Shown here: piece by piece, positions 12,113 to 25,553 of the stretch
Position numbering within the stretch: position 1 is the stretch's first letter
How the letters are laid out: each line of letters starts with the position of its first letter
Source: Saccoglossus kowalevskii
Lineage: Eukaryota; Hemichordata; Enteropneusta; Harrimaniidae
Direction: 5' to 3'
NCBI RefSeq assembly: GCF_000003605.2
Contig: NW_003107602.1
Coordinates: forward strand, 234,088-286,956
DNA: 52,869 bases
Made by a program: the position numbers and the translations under genes
Notes under the pieces: model-generated
Databases searched by the model: none
What the model was told of the DNA's origin: nothing
What the model saw: only the letters and a program-made list of their open reading frames with translations

Positions 12113-15100
12113 ACTATTCAACGTACATGAGCGCCTAATATATTATCGAACAATAAGTATTCGTATTCGAATAACAACGTGTCCAGGAAATATGTACGTC
12201 TAACATCGAACACAAATTTGACAATAAAAGTCCCATTCAACGCACTGATCATTAATCCTGTCAGGGAAGCTGATTGCAAGGTCATGTCAATGACCGATTA
12301 ACAAAGATAGAAAAAAAATCAGTATTTAATTAGCTAGCGGTGATATTAAAGCGTACCGACTGTGTTCAGTTGGGTATCCTAGCTATAAATCGCGCTCTCG
12401 TTTTTGACGGATTATTTTATTAATTTATTTATTTATACATGCTCAAGGTGTATCAAATCCTCGTCTGACTCATTAGCATGGATAACTAACTATTCAACAA
12501 ACGTATAAATATGCAAATTGGTTTATAAACAATTTATAGTATGTGAATATATAATGTGATACTAGTAGTCTCGATCTTGACACTAGTTTTCAGATACAGT
12601 TGCAAAGTCATGAGCAATCATTTTCATGATTAGAGCACGTTTTCTTGGACAACCCGAGTACTACTTGGTAATACTGTTGCACTGATTTGCTATTTTTGAG
12701 ATCTGCCCTCTAGCGACGAGGCGATTCTATGATGTAACTGGGCAACGTAGTCTTCTATCAACAATATATACATATTAGAAAGTTACTATATTTTGAATAA
12801 AACGTAGACAGGTGTTAATTTGAAAGACAAAGCTTTCATTCATCTGCACCATTTTGACGTCATAGAGACTCTTCGCTGCTTGAGGGCGTGACTACTATGG
12901 GAAAAGTGTCATATGGAAGTTACAATGCTAGTTTGTGTTCTTACTTCAGCTCTTAGAAGAAAGAATGGATACCCACCTGGAACCCCAACTGTACCAATAT
13001 CAATATTGAGGTAATAACCTTCCTAGCACGTGAAAGTGTTATTGAAGTTTTTTTTGCTACAATAGAAAGTTTTGAATCTTGTTTAGCATGTTTAAATATT
13101 GTGTTTCCATATTGTATCCATATATGATTTATCGTGAAATAAACATAATGTTTTGCTTTCAAAAATAATATTATTCGTTTGATAACATGGCGAGTTTTCC
13201 ATCAAACTAATACTGTTATGAGTATTGCCAAAACTGGGATTTTATTTTATAATAAATGGTGCCATAATATTTTTATGAACCTACAATACAAGAATGATTA
13301 TTTAAACATTCTCAAACACATCGACTTTGCCTCTTTAAAACATTTATAGATGTTGCTATTGACACTGAATTTAAGAGGTGATTGTATGCGTATAGGTCCG
13401 ATAAGGTCTACTAGGTCTACTGTTCCACTTGCCACGGCATGCTAATCCAATGCGAAGTAAACAAGGCATATTTATAGAACGCTTTTTTTTTCTTTGCAGA
13501 TACGTTAGGTAGCTTGTTTGGAGTCCCATTCCATATCCGCCTGCTGTTTCTTTGGCGTGCGATTAAGCATAGCTTCTATATTGTCATTTTATTATGTTCT
13601 TTCTTCAATTTAATGCATATGAATAAAGTCATTAAAGTGAGCCGTTAATGGTACTTTCTAATTCATAAATTTATTGTCTATTCGTGATTTCGTCACACTG
13701 TCTTATTTCACATTGTGCGATGAATTTTAATGAGTGTGACTAGATAACATTTTGATATCGGCGTGACACTCTATGAATTTTGATTAGTATTTTTAATTAA
13801 TAATTTAACCCATAACAAACGTATGATGGAAATTTTATATAATTTTAATGCGCTAGGAAATTTCGTGAAGTGAAACAACTTTAATTTTTAATCGTCCGTA
13901 CAAATAATCACGCAGTAAATTTGTTGTGATATGTTTGGTCACGACGATGAATCTTTAAAAAAAGCAAACTATAAAATGCGGGTGACCCGGTGACAGAAGC
14001 CGCACTAAACTAAAATGACGAATGCGACAAAATATGTGCATGTTATCGTAGTGTCTGCTATACAAGGTCGATATACTTTTCCTCATCAACAAATTTAAAC
14101 CATTTTCTAATTTTCACCATTTTTGAGAATGACCACTCAAAAGCCAGGTTCGATGTGCGGAAATATGCAACAGTGACAACAATTTTTATCTCTTGCAACA
14201 AATCATCGGCTGTTAAAGCGTGAATGTGTGAATAGCAATCCTTCGCTCCGATTTTTATTTTTAATAAAATATTAGTGCCAATTTGTAAAGGCAATTGCTG
14301 AAATGTTGACACTGAAATCATAACCTATATGTTATACAACGGCGATGTACATTGAATCACGTGCAAAGATGGTCGCGAGACTGTGCCGTAGTGTCTAGAG
14401 GGCGCTATATATTGAAGTCCAGTTTTGCCAATGAAGCGAACCTCGTGAATTACGGTACAGGATGACCACTTAATGGCCCTCTGGATGAAATGCCAAATAA
14501 GCATAAGTCTATCTGGAATTCTGATTAAAAATTGACATTGTGGTACACGTGGTGCCTATGTTATGTATATCGCATATGTGTTTTGCTAATATCATGCAAC
14601 TAGCCGGGAAACATGAATATATTCCCGACTATTCAGGTGCTTGTTTTCACATTCATAGTTCATCTTGACTAGTAGACTGGCACCGTTGGGAATTCTTTTT
14701 TGTTTAAATGAAAAACATTGCGGTCACAGTGGTTTAGCGATCACGTTAAAAACATTTTCGAGACCCCGAAATAACATTGAAAATGCACAGTTTTTACACA
14801 AAGGAAATAAAGCCCTGACTATGCCAGACTACTTGACTAAGTATTACATCATGAATTAAAACATATTTAAAAAACGCAGCTAATTTGACATTTCCGGATA
14901 TGTATATAGACATGTTAACCATTTGTGAGTGACTTTACAACTCTTCATTAAAACTCAGACTAGCAATACAACTAGTCTGAGATTAAAACAACATCAATTC
15001 ATAGTAATATAGTTTTACAAAATCGTCGCCGCTGCGTAGTAATTGGGTGTTTAATGGGGACGCTTCAACATCAAGTATTCTCACTATTGCAATAATATAT

Positions 15101-16440
15101 CCCTGTGAACGCAATTCACTGCTTTACTGTCGACGTACGTGTCAGTCGTCGCGTTATTCGCATTATATAAGACTGGCCAACCGTGGCTCTCACTTTTTCA
15201 ATAGCTTAGGGGGTCGCATCATCGGAACCCAAAGCAAAGAAAAAATGGCGCTACCTGTACATAATAGCAGTATTGAGCGATTTGAATAGTGTATACTGTT
15301 TGTTACATTCCACGCATTCGCCATACAGTTGTTTTATGGATACGAACTGTGTACCGACAGCTCGACATATGTACATATCGACAACAACATAGACAGATGT
15401 CGTGCCACTGAGACATTAATTAAGACGACGATCAAGATATAACACCATGACAACCGTCTTCGTTACCAGGTAAGTGTAGTACTTCAATTCGTTAAACGTC
15501 TGAATAACAGCACACTTAGTTGGACGTATGTACTGCGTAGTTTAAATTTATTTAAATGTATAACGCAACGACGGTACGATCACCACGTAAGGGTCACTTA
15601 CGAACAATAGCAGTGAACCGTGTCAGACAATGCTTTAACATGTCAAATTCACTGGATACAATGGCATCTTAGGTTTCTATGTATCGCAAAAGGTCTCGTA
15701 GTGAGTTGAAAATAAACGTAGTTATCGTGTAATACACACTACGTAAGCAGGTCACGACGTGCATGGCGATGCATATCACGTAGCAGAGGGCGTTAGTAAA
15801 GGCGATGCTTGGATCTGAATAACAAAAGTGAATAACAAAAGTGACCACACCAATGCCCCGTCAGGACAATGATACCATTGAGAATACTCGGCTATTTAAA
15901 GACCTTGCAATGAATAGAGTTAATATCCCAAACCTCCAAAACTTGTTAATGAAATCTACACTGCGCGGCATACTTTATTAATCATACTAGCGTTGATGGC
16001 GCTGTCGACATTCAACTGTAATGAAATCACCTTTTCCATACTATTAACACAATAATGCAATTTCAAATTATATTGAATATCAAAACATCTTCTATTTCAT
16101 CTTCTAATAATCATTTAAATCAAAACTGCGGGAAACGTTATTAATTATTGATCGAAATGTCGACGCCGTTCATTTGTCGCTTTCCGTCCTTTTTTCAAGA
16201 TATGTATATTTCCATAACCATCACGCACGTATTTATAAATCTAAAAAAACAGCACTGTATGTTCTAGTATATGCATGCATTTGTGAGATATAGTTGATTA
16301 ATTATACGCACAGGGCACATGAATTTACACATCCACCCACCCATACACGCAGCCATGTACACACACCTTAACATTTTTATCCACTTAAACACAGTCCCTC
16401 GTTCCTATCAACGGTTTCCTAATAACCGTCACGGTGATCT

Positions 16441-16487
16441 TTCATTCATTCATTTATTCATTCGCTTGTTCGTTCGTTCATTCATTT
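16441..16487. repeat. ATTC/GTTC tetranucleotide microsatellite
   Basis: Runs of TTCATTCATT, then CGTTCGTTC, then CATTCATTT, about 60 bases before the tail-exon acceptor. The pyrimidine-rich strand may overlap the branch and polypyrimidine region of the intron. Confidence 0.85.
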
Positions 16488-16544
16488 GAAGCACATAAAT
16501 GACTTCTTTTTTAGTATACTAGTAACCTGTCTTCATTTTCACAG

Positions 16545-17248
16545 TGGATGACGTCATACCTGGGACGGCCGACAGGTACTACCAGACGGTAGTTACTTAC
16601 AAAGATCAGAAAATGCTAAACATCACTACGACATCAGATCCTTGCGCGGGAAATGGCTGCGATTCTGACCCCACTCTCTCATCGGAACTGGTGCTTATTA
16701 TATCATTAGTGGCATTTTTCTGTGCCATCGTATTCACAATAGTGATGATTTGTTATGTGAAAAAACATTGCCGAAAAGAAACTAAAAATGAAGAACCGAC
16801 TAAGAACCCAACTGTAAGCGAACCACAAGATGTCAGTTCGATAAACCTCAGCACCCCGAAACAACAAACTACTTCTAACTTTTCATTCATCAGTAAAGTT
16901 AATTCGGAAGTTATTTTAGGGAGAACCCCGCGAGCATCCGAAGACGACAGGCCGCAATATGTATCGAGATATGTCAATATTGAACCAGAAAACGATGCCC
17001 AATACGCTGCTACAAATGCTGCATTTGTCGATGACGAACCGGTTGCCAAGAATGCTGCACTCAACGATGATACACCTAATACGGAGACTGTGAAAAACGA
17101 GGACATGCAAATTGATATGCACAATTGTGACGATGATGACGATGACCTAAATGAATCTGACGTTATTGATGACATCATGAATTTGGCATATGCTTTGGAA
17201 CTGCAGGCACAGCGAGGGGATGGAACATTTGACCTATCTGTCCTTTGA
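16545..17248 (+). CDS. Terminal exon 1: transmembrane segment and acidic cytoplasmic tail
   Basis: Starts in phase 1 after a TTTTCACAG acceptor and runs 233 codons to TGA at 17246. Order: a short extracellular stretch with one N-glycosylation sequon (NIT) and a C-x4-C pair (CAGNGC), a ~23-residue hydrophobic segment (about codons 46-70), a basic stop-transfer (KKHCRK), then ~150 cytoplasmic residues. Within the tail are a block shared with the exon at 22821 (SNFSF.SK.NS.VIL, then SR.VNI.PE.D), a YVNI motif resembling a Grb2-type SH2 ligand, a DDDDDD run, and a C-terminus SVL matching a class I PDZ ligand (S/T-x-hydrophobic). Adhesion or signalling is inferred. The family is not recognised. 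The upstream partner is probably the signal exon at 8742. Confidence 0.8.
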
Positions 17249-17447
17249 CCGTTGAAAAAGTGAAAATGTCTAAATTGATCAAATTTATTTTTAATTTGGC
17301 GATAAATTGTACCATTATTTTGTTATTGGCTTAGACATGAGTTTTTAATAAGCTAAATACCGTTAATAACAAACATGTTGGGAATACTCTATAATTGTTT
17401 ATAATTATGGCGTTACAGAGTACTTAAATTTCGCTTCATTAATTGTT

Positions 17448-17599
17448 ACACTACACTACACCACACTACACTACACTACACTACACTACACTACACAAAA
17501 CTACACAAAACTACACAAAACTACACAAAACTACACAAAACTACACTACACAAAATTACACTACCCAAAACTACACTACACCGTGACTACACTACACTA
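17448..17599. repeat. (CTACA)n microsatellite with CTACACAAAA variant
   Basis: Pure ACTACACTAC pentanucleotide repeats change to a decanucleotide CTACACAAAA form and back. It lies 200 bases after the stop of the tail exon, possibly within or just beyond its 3' UTR. Confidence 0.92.
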
Positions 17600-20500
17600 A
17601 ATCAAATGAAACAAAACCGTTGGTCCTATTACAACAAGTTTGTTCACCCATTGTATACGATTTTCTTTTTATGCGGATCAAAAATTCTTCTGATATTTAT
17701 GTCACCTGGACTGCCAAATAATACATTTATGCAAGTGTTATTTTTATATTTTGCATTATACTAAGTATGACAATCAGATCACATATTTTATACGAAGACT
17801 ACTTATAAACTGATATGTTTATATAATCTATATGCAGTATTGAGCGTTTTTTTAATACAATTTTAGTATTAACCAATTTCATTCGTTCGGCTGTTATTGT
17901 TATAGAAAAACTGTGAGAATCGTATAGATACCGGAATGAATGACGAAATAGTGAAGAGACTGCAATTAACCCCGTCCCCATCCACCATTTTATCCACTAT
18001 CGCAGTCACCCATTAGTCAATGCTTATCCTTGCGTATCAATCCATCCAGTCACCACTCCACCGTACCGTTTCACCAATCGTAAGATTCCTTAGACGCTAA
18101 ATTCCGTTTAGTTATACTTTCATTTAAAGTCTCGTCGTATGCATGAATACAACTTTTCCATAAATCGCGCCATCTGTCGACGACTGAGGTGTTTCTATGA
18201 CGTATACAGGTTAAGGAAGGCCCACTATCACAAGAATAGTGTTTTGATCTGTTGTCGTCCGTCAAACCAAATACATTGCTTTCAAACATCTACGCCATAC
18301 TGACGTCACAGAAACATTTTGACGCCAGGGGGGTGCAACGGATAGGACATCTGTACTTACGATTACCTAACTCATGCATGTCAAATAGTTATCGTTTGTA
18401 AAAACTCTTCATATTGTGACAGTACATTGTTTTTTGAGTTGGTGTGTCAGTCTCGTCCTCGACGGGGGCAAAGGGGGTATATTTAATATGGAGGATATTA
18501 CGAATATTTCACGCGTGCTCCAATTTCGTTTAGTAAAGTAAACATTGTGATTCACATGTGTTTTATACGTTGCTATGAGTCCATGGATGTGGAGCGACGA
18601 CTTTAATGTTGCATTTTCTGCCAGTTCGGTACGAAAAATTAACGTGTTCACAAAGGTTGATGTGTTTTGGCTCTACGTTTTAATTATAATATGACAAAGA
18701 ATTAAAATATATGCTCACAAAAAGATGAAAAACATCGCCTGATCAAACTGAATGATGATGTCTACGCATGCGCATCTCCGAGTCGGGGCAAGTATGCATA
18801 CAAGATTGTATTATTGGAACTTTTGAATAATTGTCAAATTTACTCAAATGCAGCTAATACCAAAATGTAATAGTTTCAGGCACACCTTTATACAGTTTTG
18901 TATTACAGAAGAAATCCGTAAATCCGAAGTTCATTCGGCGATACACCCTTGTCGAAATGTACTGGCACCCCCTCAATTTCCCGAAAGTATTTACTCTTAG
19001 ATACCACTTTGGGCTCGTACAGGGAGTGTACAAAGTAATATAAACAAAAAAGTAATTTCGTGACTACCTACATCATTTCGGTCTGGTAGTTTTTACCCTC
19101 GAGTCTTTTTCATTCTCTACACGATCATGATGTTCGAGTGAATGCGTCCGGCTATGCGACCAATTGAATGTGATCAATTATGTGTTGATCAATTCGAAAC
19201 CAGAAACATATTCTACCCGTCCATTATCTTCATAAATACGTAGATTCCACATTTTGTAAACAAGAATATTTTTTATCATACCATTGGACTGACTTCTTTC
19301 ATAACTTCTGTCACCGTAACGCCATAAGTTACAGCGTGCCGTAATTTTGCGGTATTTTACGGGATATTTTCATCCTACCATATAAGGAAATGCGAATTCC
19401 AAATATGGAATGATTACGCGCGTAAGCGTCCTCTAATAATAAAAACAAACTTGGATGCCACCAGAGTTTGACCGGACTCCACACAAAGAAGTTCGCTGAT
19501 CTGTTCTAAATTACTTGGATTTTCGGCATTCTCACGATGTATCATTGGAATGAAAAGATGTATAATAATAAGGTTATTACGAGGACACCTCAAAGTATGC
19601 ACGAAGACAGTACAGCTAGAGTATCGACGAAGTACTATCTGAGTGCATACTTTCACAATACTTTCACAATATTCGTGTCACCCAATAAATATAGTATCTG
19701 GACTTAGCAACTGTCTTTACGTTTTTGTCGACTGAAATCATACGACGTACTGCAGTATATTTGTTTATGGTTTTAAAAAATAAACTTAGGTTTAACAGTT
19801 TAATATACAATGTATATATGTAATTATCCTCCCTAGTTAGTTGAGGAAGAACTCACATTTTCACATTCGAAGTTCAGAGATGCCTGACTATATACTATTC
19901 TACATATAACAAATGTGAGAATTACTAATCTGCGTAAACAAAAACTATCAAGCCTGGCGTCGGAGAAATGAACACACAACCAAAGAACAGTTGGTGATAC
20001 CATGACGAGTCTTATGAATCATGATAGCGCCCTCTAACATTAGCTAATATACTAATACGTGCTAGTAACTTAGGGGGTCGTGTCTATAGACTGTTCAACT
20101 GCAGTTAAGTCAACTCTACTACTACTAATTATTAAGTCTAGAAGTCAAGAAACTGTCACATGCCGGAAAGTCTCATCATATCGAGGATAAACTGAAGGTA
20201 CAGTATATTACACAGTTCACTTTATTGACACGTGACCTTTATACCCAAATCATGCACCACCATATTTTCAAATAAGGAAGTGCACTTCTTCAGTTATTAA
20301 GGATAATTTCTGTTTTCAAGTTTTGACTAAAACCTCTAAGAAATCAAGGTGCTTAAGGGTGGTTCGCACTATTTTACGAGAAACCCCTTCTATTTATATT
20401 AGTCGACGTTTCATCAGGGTGTTCCTCTACTTTTATCGCAAACAAACTAAATTGAATAAATATCATAACAATTCACTGACCCCGTTCACACAATAGAATC

Positions 20501-22394
20501 AATAGAGGGCGTTGAATGTAGACTCTCGGACGAATTGTGAATTGTTCAAATATACTAGCTTTTAGTTATGAGCCACTCAACAGAACATAATGCATGAACC
20601 GGTCAGTAGACCGTGCGATAAACAACGGCTGAAAGAATACGTTCGTACGTTAGCGTGATATAACGGCGGCGTAACAAACGTTTCTTTCTGGCAGTTACAT
20701 TCCCGTGTTATGCATTTAAGTGTGGTTTAACAATGTGCGATACGTCGGCAAGGTATCAAAAGAGGGCGTTTCGTGACTGGAAAATTAACATTAAAACTAA
20801 AGTAGTATGTGTCTTGGCATTAGATTTAGATATACTAATCCTAATGTTTGAAACTTAATCAATTAACTGTAATTTTAAGTTGAATTCCACTTAAGCTTGT
20901 TATAGACAACCGAAATCTCCTTGAAACATCATTTATCCAAATGATAATGAAAAAAAGGCATAGAGCTCAGCGGGATTTATACACTTGCCGACATCGGTAA
21001 ATTTACTAGTAGTTTAAGGAAATTAGAATAAACGACGTGTAATTTGAGCGAAGTGGGACATTTCTCTAGTTCTAACACCACATTCAGTGAACAACTGTTC
21101 GCAGAACTTCTAAATGACTATATATCGCGGACGAATTCAAGTTGTGGTGATCATATGAATTTCGAACTTCCAGGTTTAACACGGGGGAGGGGCTTGGTGG
21201 AACTAATACTCTACCATTATCGTTATTTTTTTCTGTTAACTCAAAACCATCAAAATACAAGACTTTTACTGAGTCTTAGTATTAGCTAATTTCAGTTTGA
21301 TGATGTCGACCGGTTTCAAAGTTCCCGGAGAATGTACTCGAGAAACTACATATACAAGCGATTCCATTTCCTATTGTGAATATGATTCCGCAATATTTCA
21401 AGACATATATGATCAAGGAAAGTCACGTGACTTTATCAGATAACACAAAGTATATAATATAGCGGATACGTTAGCTGAATATGTAAAAGTGGATTCTACT
21501 CAGAATTAAATATCAAGTCTTAATTTGGCAAATGGGCGTTCTAGAAATTCTGTAGTTATATGCCGTTTCGTTTATATACCGTAATGATCACGTGACCACG
21601 TGACCACGATTTAATTGGTACATACAGTACTAGTATGTTGGTTTGAAGTTCTGTGAAATAGAGCGACATATATGGGAAATGTTAAATTGTTCACTATTGA
21701 TTCGTCATGATTTTCATATTGAACAGGGATGGTCCAAGGGGATATGTTGTGTATGATAGGCTATCATCTACGCGTATATCGACAGGAACATCTCATATGA
21801 ACTAGGCAGGGCATACTTGTTTTTGTTTCAAAATATGTCGTATGATAATTGTCTAACTTTTCAGATTGTTTTGTTTTCAAATACATGACAGATTGTAAAA
21901 TTATTCTTGCTTGATGCCAAATCAAAATGTAATACACAAGTAATCTTGCTAATATGTTGTTCAATATGTATGAGACAACGCCGCTACAACAATCAGTGAA
22001 ATTAACGAAACTTAAGAAACCATATTGTCTTATTATCAAATTCAGTGTAGTGAATTTAGAACCAAGAAACCAACGTGAACATAAAACTAATGTTTTTACA
22101 GTGGCGAAAATAAAATAAATTGATTCACACTAAACCTACTAATACACATCTATACAGAGAATGTACGCCTTAAAACAGTCAGTGCACATTGCATTTTTCA
22201 AACGAATGCCGATTATGTAACGTATTCATCAACATGCAACAACAGGGGTATTTCAAATTACATGTTTTCATTAATACTGCGTCTTTAAATTAGACCATTT
22301 GCGGATTTCTGGGTCACGTGGTATTGTGTTCGATTACGTCATCATCGACGTGGAGGCTCAATCAATCTGAACCCTCACTGATCCATACCTGAAT
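17600..22394. other. Long stretch without a recognised exon
   Basis: I searched here for a second signal-peptide exon ahead of the tail exon at 22821 and found none that ends in phase 1 at a good donor. Remaining open frames are short and lack splice support. Two tandem CACGTG E-boxes occur at 21589-21602. Confidence 0.45.
21589..21602. promoter_or_regulatory. Two tandem CACGTG E-boxes
   Basis: CACGTG at 21589-21594 and again at 21597-21602, within TCACGTGACCACGTGACC. CACGTG is the established core for USF/MITF/Myc-type bHLH factors. The pair is 1.2 kb upstream of the tail exon at 22821. A role is not shown. Confidence 0.3.
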
Positions 22395-22560
22395 AGATCG
22401 TAGACGAAAATGTCTCTGAGATCTCGTCCGTCGAGCACGAGAAATCCATGCGTTTTTGCCAATTAGAGTTTCATTCTCTTCCAGATAGCGCGAGATTATG
22501 GAACACAGTATTAGGGGCATGTTGCGTGGTTTTCTCGCGAGATCTCTTCTGTTCCACCAA
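22395..22560. mobile_element. Decayed MITE, AGACCT..GATCTCG family
   Basis: AGATCGTAGACGAAAATG followed by GAGATCTCGTC at the left, and TTCTCGCGAGATCTC near the right, resemble the two ends of the elements at 5138 and 28601. The boundaries are approximate. Confidence 0.4.
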
Positions 22561-22820
22561 GTCACGCGGTGTTTCAGTGAATCAAACATCAAACAATCAA
22601 CTATAGCTACAAAATGGCGGATTTAATGACGTACTCGAACAAACATATCTTGTGGAATCTACAATTTGTCACGTGACAATGAAACCTACAAATGGCCAAT
22701 AGTTAAATACGGTTAGAAAATATTTTCGTTTATCGGTTTCTAATAAGCTCCTCTGTATTGGTCAGCGTATGAGAATTTGATCTGAAATTTGTAAGAACTA
22801 ACTCGACTTGTTTTTCGCAG

Positions 22821-23383
22821 TGTGGTGTAAATTACAAGAGAAGACTGACACTATGGCGAACACAACAGCAATAGTATCAACAACTGTTTGCATGCATGAT
22901 GGCTGTATTACAGAGCCAGTGATTCCGACATCAGTTGTACTGGCACTGTCATTGACTGCTTTTTTCCTTGCAGTCCTCTTCGGTATTGGAATAGTATGCT
23001 ACGCGAAATTCATATTTCGTAAAGATGATAAAAAGATAGACAAAATGAAGGAAAATATAGAACTCGACTACAGAGAGAACAAAAGTATTTTTAATACCCG
23101 CCTCGTTCTTCAGCAAGACGTTTCAAACTTTTCCTTCACCAGTAAAAGTAATTCTGACGTCATATTGGCGCCAAAAACAAGATCAGAATTGACTCGTCAT
23201 CCGAGTATATCCCGATGTGTGAATATTGCACCTGAGTCGGACGAGGATACTGACGACAACAAGGCGAGTAATACCGATACCAACAACGATGCGGCGAACG
23301 AGGGCGAGGATGCTGCAGATGAAAACGTTAATAGTTCTAAAGTGAATGAAGACAGCGTTTCAGTTGAAGTTACCATAATATAA
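22821..23383 (+). CDS. Terminal exon 2: paralogous transmembrane segment and tail
   Basis: Starts in phase 1 after a TTTTTCGCAG acceptor and runs 186 codons to TAA at 23381. It mirrors the exon at 16545: short extracellular part with an N-glycosylation sequon (NTT), a C-x4-C pair (CMHDGC), one ~23-residue hydrophobic segment, a basic stop-transfer (FRKDDKK), the shared tail block SNFSFTSKSNSDVIL and SRCVNIAPESD, an acidic Asn-rich end, and a C-terminus TII matching a class I PDZ ligand. The YVNI of the first copy is CVNI here, so that possible phosphotyrosine site is lost. No signal exon was found directly upstream. It may be an alternative last exon of the gene starting at 8742, or the end of a second gene with a distant or missing first exon. 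AATAAA follows 30 bases after the stop. Confidence 0.78.
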
Positions 23384-23412
23384 ATGAACTTATAGAAGAC
23401 TTTTGACTGAAT

Positions 23413-23418
23413 AATAAA
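23413..23418 (+). terminator. AATAAA polyadenylation signal
   Basis: Canonical AATAAA 30 bases after the TAA of the second tail exon, implying a very short 3' UTR. A MITE end begins three bases later, so the cleavage site probably falls within transposon sequence. Confidence 0.6.
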
Positions 23419-23420
23419 TA

Positions 23421-23545
23421 TACCTTAGACGTAAATGGCCGCCGAGATCTCGTTGAGCGCGAGAGAGCCACGAGACTTTTTTTGTCTTGCTATTTGTTCC
23501 ATTCATCCGTCATCGCGTCTACTGTACTATGTTATCATGGTAATT
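23421..23545. mobile_element. One-ended MITE, AGACCT..GATCTCG family
   Basis: ACCTTAGACGTAAATGGCCG and GAGATCTCGTTGAGCGCGAG match the left ends at 5138 and 28601, as does the following CACGAGACTT...CATCCGTCATCGCGTC stretch. No matching right end is evident, so the copy is truncated. Confidence 0.65.
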
Positions 23546-25553
23546 AGGAGCCTGTAATGAACGTAGATATACCACCGTGACGTCATTATTGAAAGAATTA
23601 ACCAACAAAAATGGAAAAATCGAACATCCATAACGGTTTATGAGTAGACCCTGGTACACGTTAAAAATATGCATTTTGTAACATTCTAGAAGATGAAACA
23701 TTGCAGTCACATTAATTGGTCTCAATCGAGGATCCCCGAATCCAACCTCATTACAACATTCTTTTACGTTCTAACCGCGACAAGGCTACTCTCAAGACAT
23801 GTTTATTTTGTCTTTAAACAATTGCTCAACAAAAATATATGCCTAAAGTGTATTCAGTTTGAAGAATGTTATCAATTTGAGACAAAGCTCTTGAAGAAGA
23901 CAGTCTATGAAATATTTCTGTTGTAGGCGACTGCTCCAGGAATTACAAACTCGAACATGACGTCATTGTACATCGGAGAATAACCGCCAACTTTGACCAG
24001 AACAACAAGAAGAATTTCAAGAACCATACATCCCTTTGGCACTTCTATTCTTTTCTATTGAACTTTCAGACAAAGTTGTTCTCCCATGACGGCACCTGTC
24101 TTTGATCTGAAAGTCAGAGTGCAGCCTTTTCTTCAGGTTAAAAACGAATCCTATCTAGTGACAATACCAACGACCCGAGTCTCCGTCGAGCTTTCAAGCA
24201 AAGTATTGGTCTCTTTTCTGACTGATGGTAATGAAATGTGTCAGTAGAGTCTAGAAATCCCTATATCGTAGTATCATTCATTTCTATGAAAGAGTACGAT
24301 TTTTAAAATGTACACCAATCAAATTAAACATGAATACATTTTAGATATATTGAAACTTGAAAATTGAACTCAACATCCTGTGCTGTATCACTTTAGTTCA
24401 ATTATTGAAAACATTGAGAATAGTTCAAGTAATATCACAGGGAGTCCAGGAACAATAATGTACTGTACACCTAGTCTGTATGGGGTGGTGTGGAGTTGAT
24501 ATCGGCTGGTATCTAGTTTATAAACATAGAGAAGGGATGAAGATTCCAGCATCCTACATTTTTAAAACTCGAAAGAAAAAAAAAGAACTGACGAAAGAAA
24601 AGTGAAATTTCTATTTATAAAAAAAATACCAGTTTGGAGAATACAATTTCCCCTTTACATTACCGATATAAGTAGAATAAATCACCGGCACAGTTGGAGG
24701 CGTGGCCTATTATTAATTTGTCTCCTATCAACCATGGTACTCTGGTTCATACGTTTTTGACTACGTAACTGGGTTGAGTAATTACCTTCCTGTCATAATG
24801 ACACAATGGCAATTCAGTATTGCTATAAATCATAAACAGACTTTAAGATTCCTCTTCTTTAATTACCGTAATTGGAAGAATCTTGTTGGTATTCAACCCC
24901 TTGCCTCCGATACAACAACAGCTGCATGGTGATACCGGTGTTAGTTTGACTTCAGTACACTTTTTCTGTAAAAACGCTGAATGCCGGGCACGAAGGCCGT
25001 TCAAAGCGTGATGATCCGTAGTCGTACATCAATAAAGATTTCAGTTTTGAGGGATTTGACAATATTCTAGATGACGAATGAATACATAGCTAAACACAGT
25101 AGTCGATATGAACGATATTGTCTTCACTTGTATAGTACGTCATTGTGACTCTGTCACTAGAGGGCGTGATTTATAGGGTAGGTTTATTGATCATATCATG
25201 TAAATACTAGTATCAAGCACAAGAGAAACAGAATTTTCCGAATCTGAAAAATATGACTTTATTGGCTGAATTACTGAGCAAAACATTATCATTACATCTT
25301 ATTGGCAAATAGAACATATAAACAAAAGATAAAGATCATGACGCAAATGGCAGAGTTGTTACGTCTTGCATACTATCTGGAAAAAGAAATAAGAAATATC
25401 AGTATTGAAAAATCATGAAAACATCATAAAATGGGACATGTGACAACAAAAGTTCAATATGGGCTACATTGATTCTTATACTGGTATGTTTGTGTTACAG
25501 CACATAAACAAATGATACTCCATGATATATTCCGACTTCTGGGGGCGCTGATA
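23546..25553. other. No gene recognised
   Basis: Only short frames without splice or family support. A frame at 23693-23926 has no protein-like pattern that I recognise. Confidence 0.5.

Larger units (their letters stand above)
8866..16544 (+). other. Probable intron, rich in MITEs
   Basis: It lies between the signal-peptide exon and the first tail exon. It contains MITE-like elements at 10666-10979, 11387-11553 and 11717-12112, and an (ATTC)n-type tract just before the acceptor. A possible small exon at 11106-11154 is listed separately. Nothing else is supported as coding. If the two flanking exons belong to different genes, this is intergenic. Confidence 0.5.

Noticed and set aside
13501-13650. 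Candidate exon after TTTTCTTTGCAG reading (D)TLGSLFGVPF then to a stop
   Set aside because: Strong acceptor, but the peptide has no homologue or paralogue in the window and would end the gene before the tail exon.
15446-15468. Candidate first exon ATGACAACC...ACCAG|GTAAGT
   Set aside because: Ends in phase 2; joining to the tail exon at 16545 gives an early stop.
16753-17178. 141-residue minus-strand frame
   Set aside because: Antisense shadow of the tail exon; the plus strand has the acceptor, transmembrane segment and paralogue.
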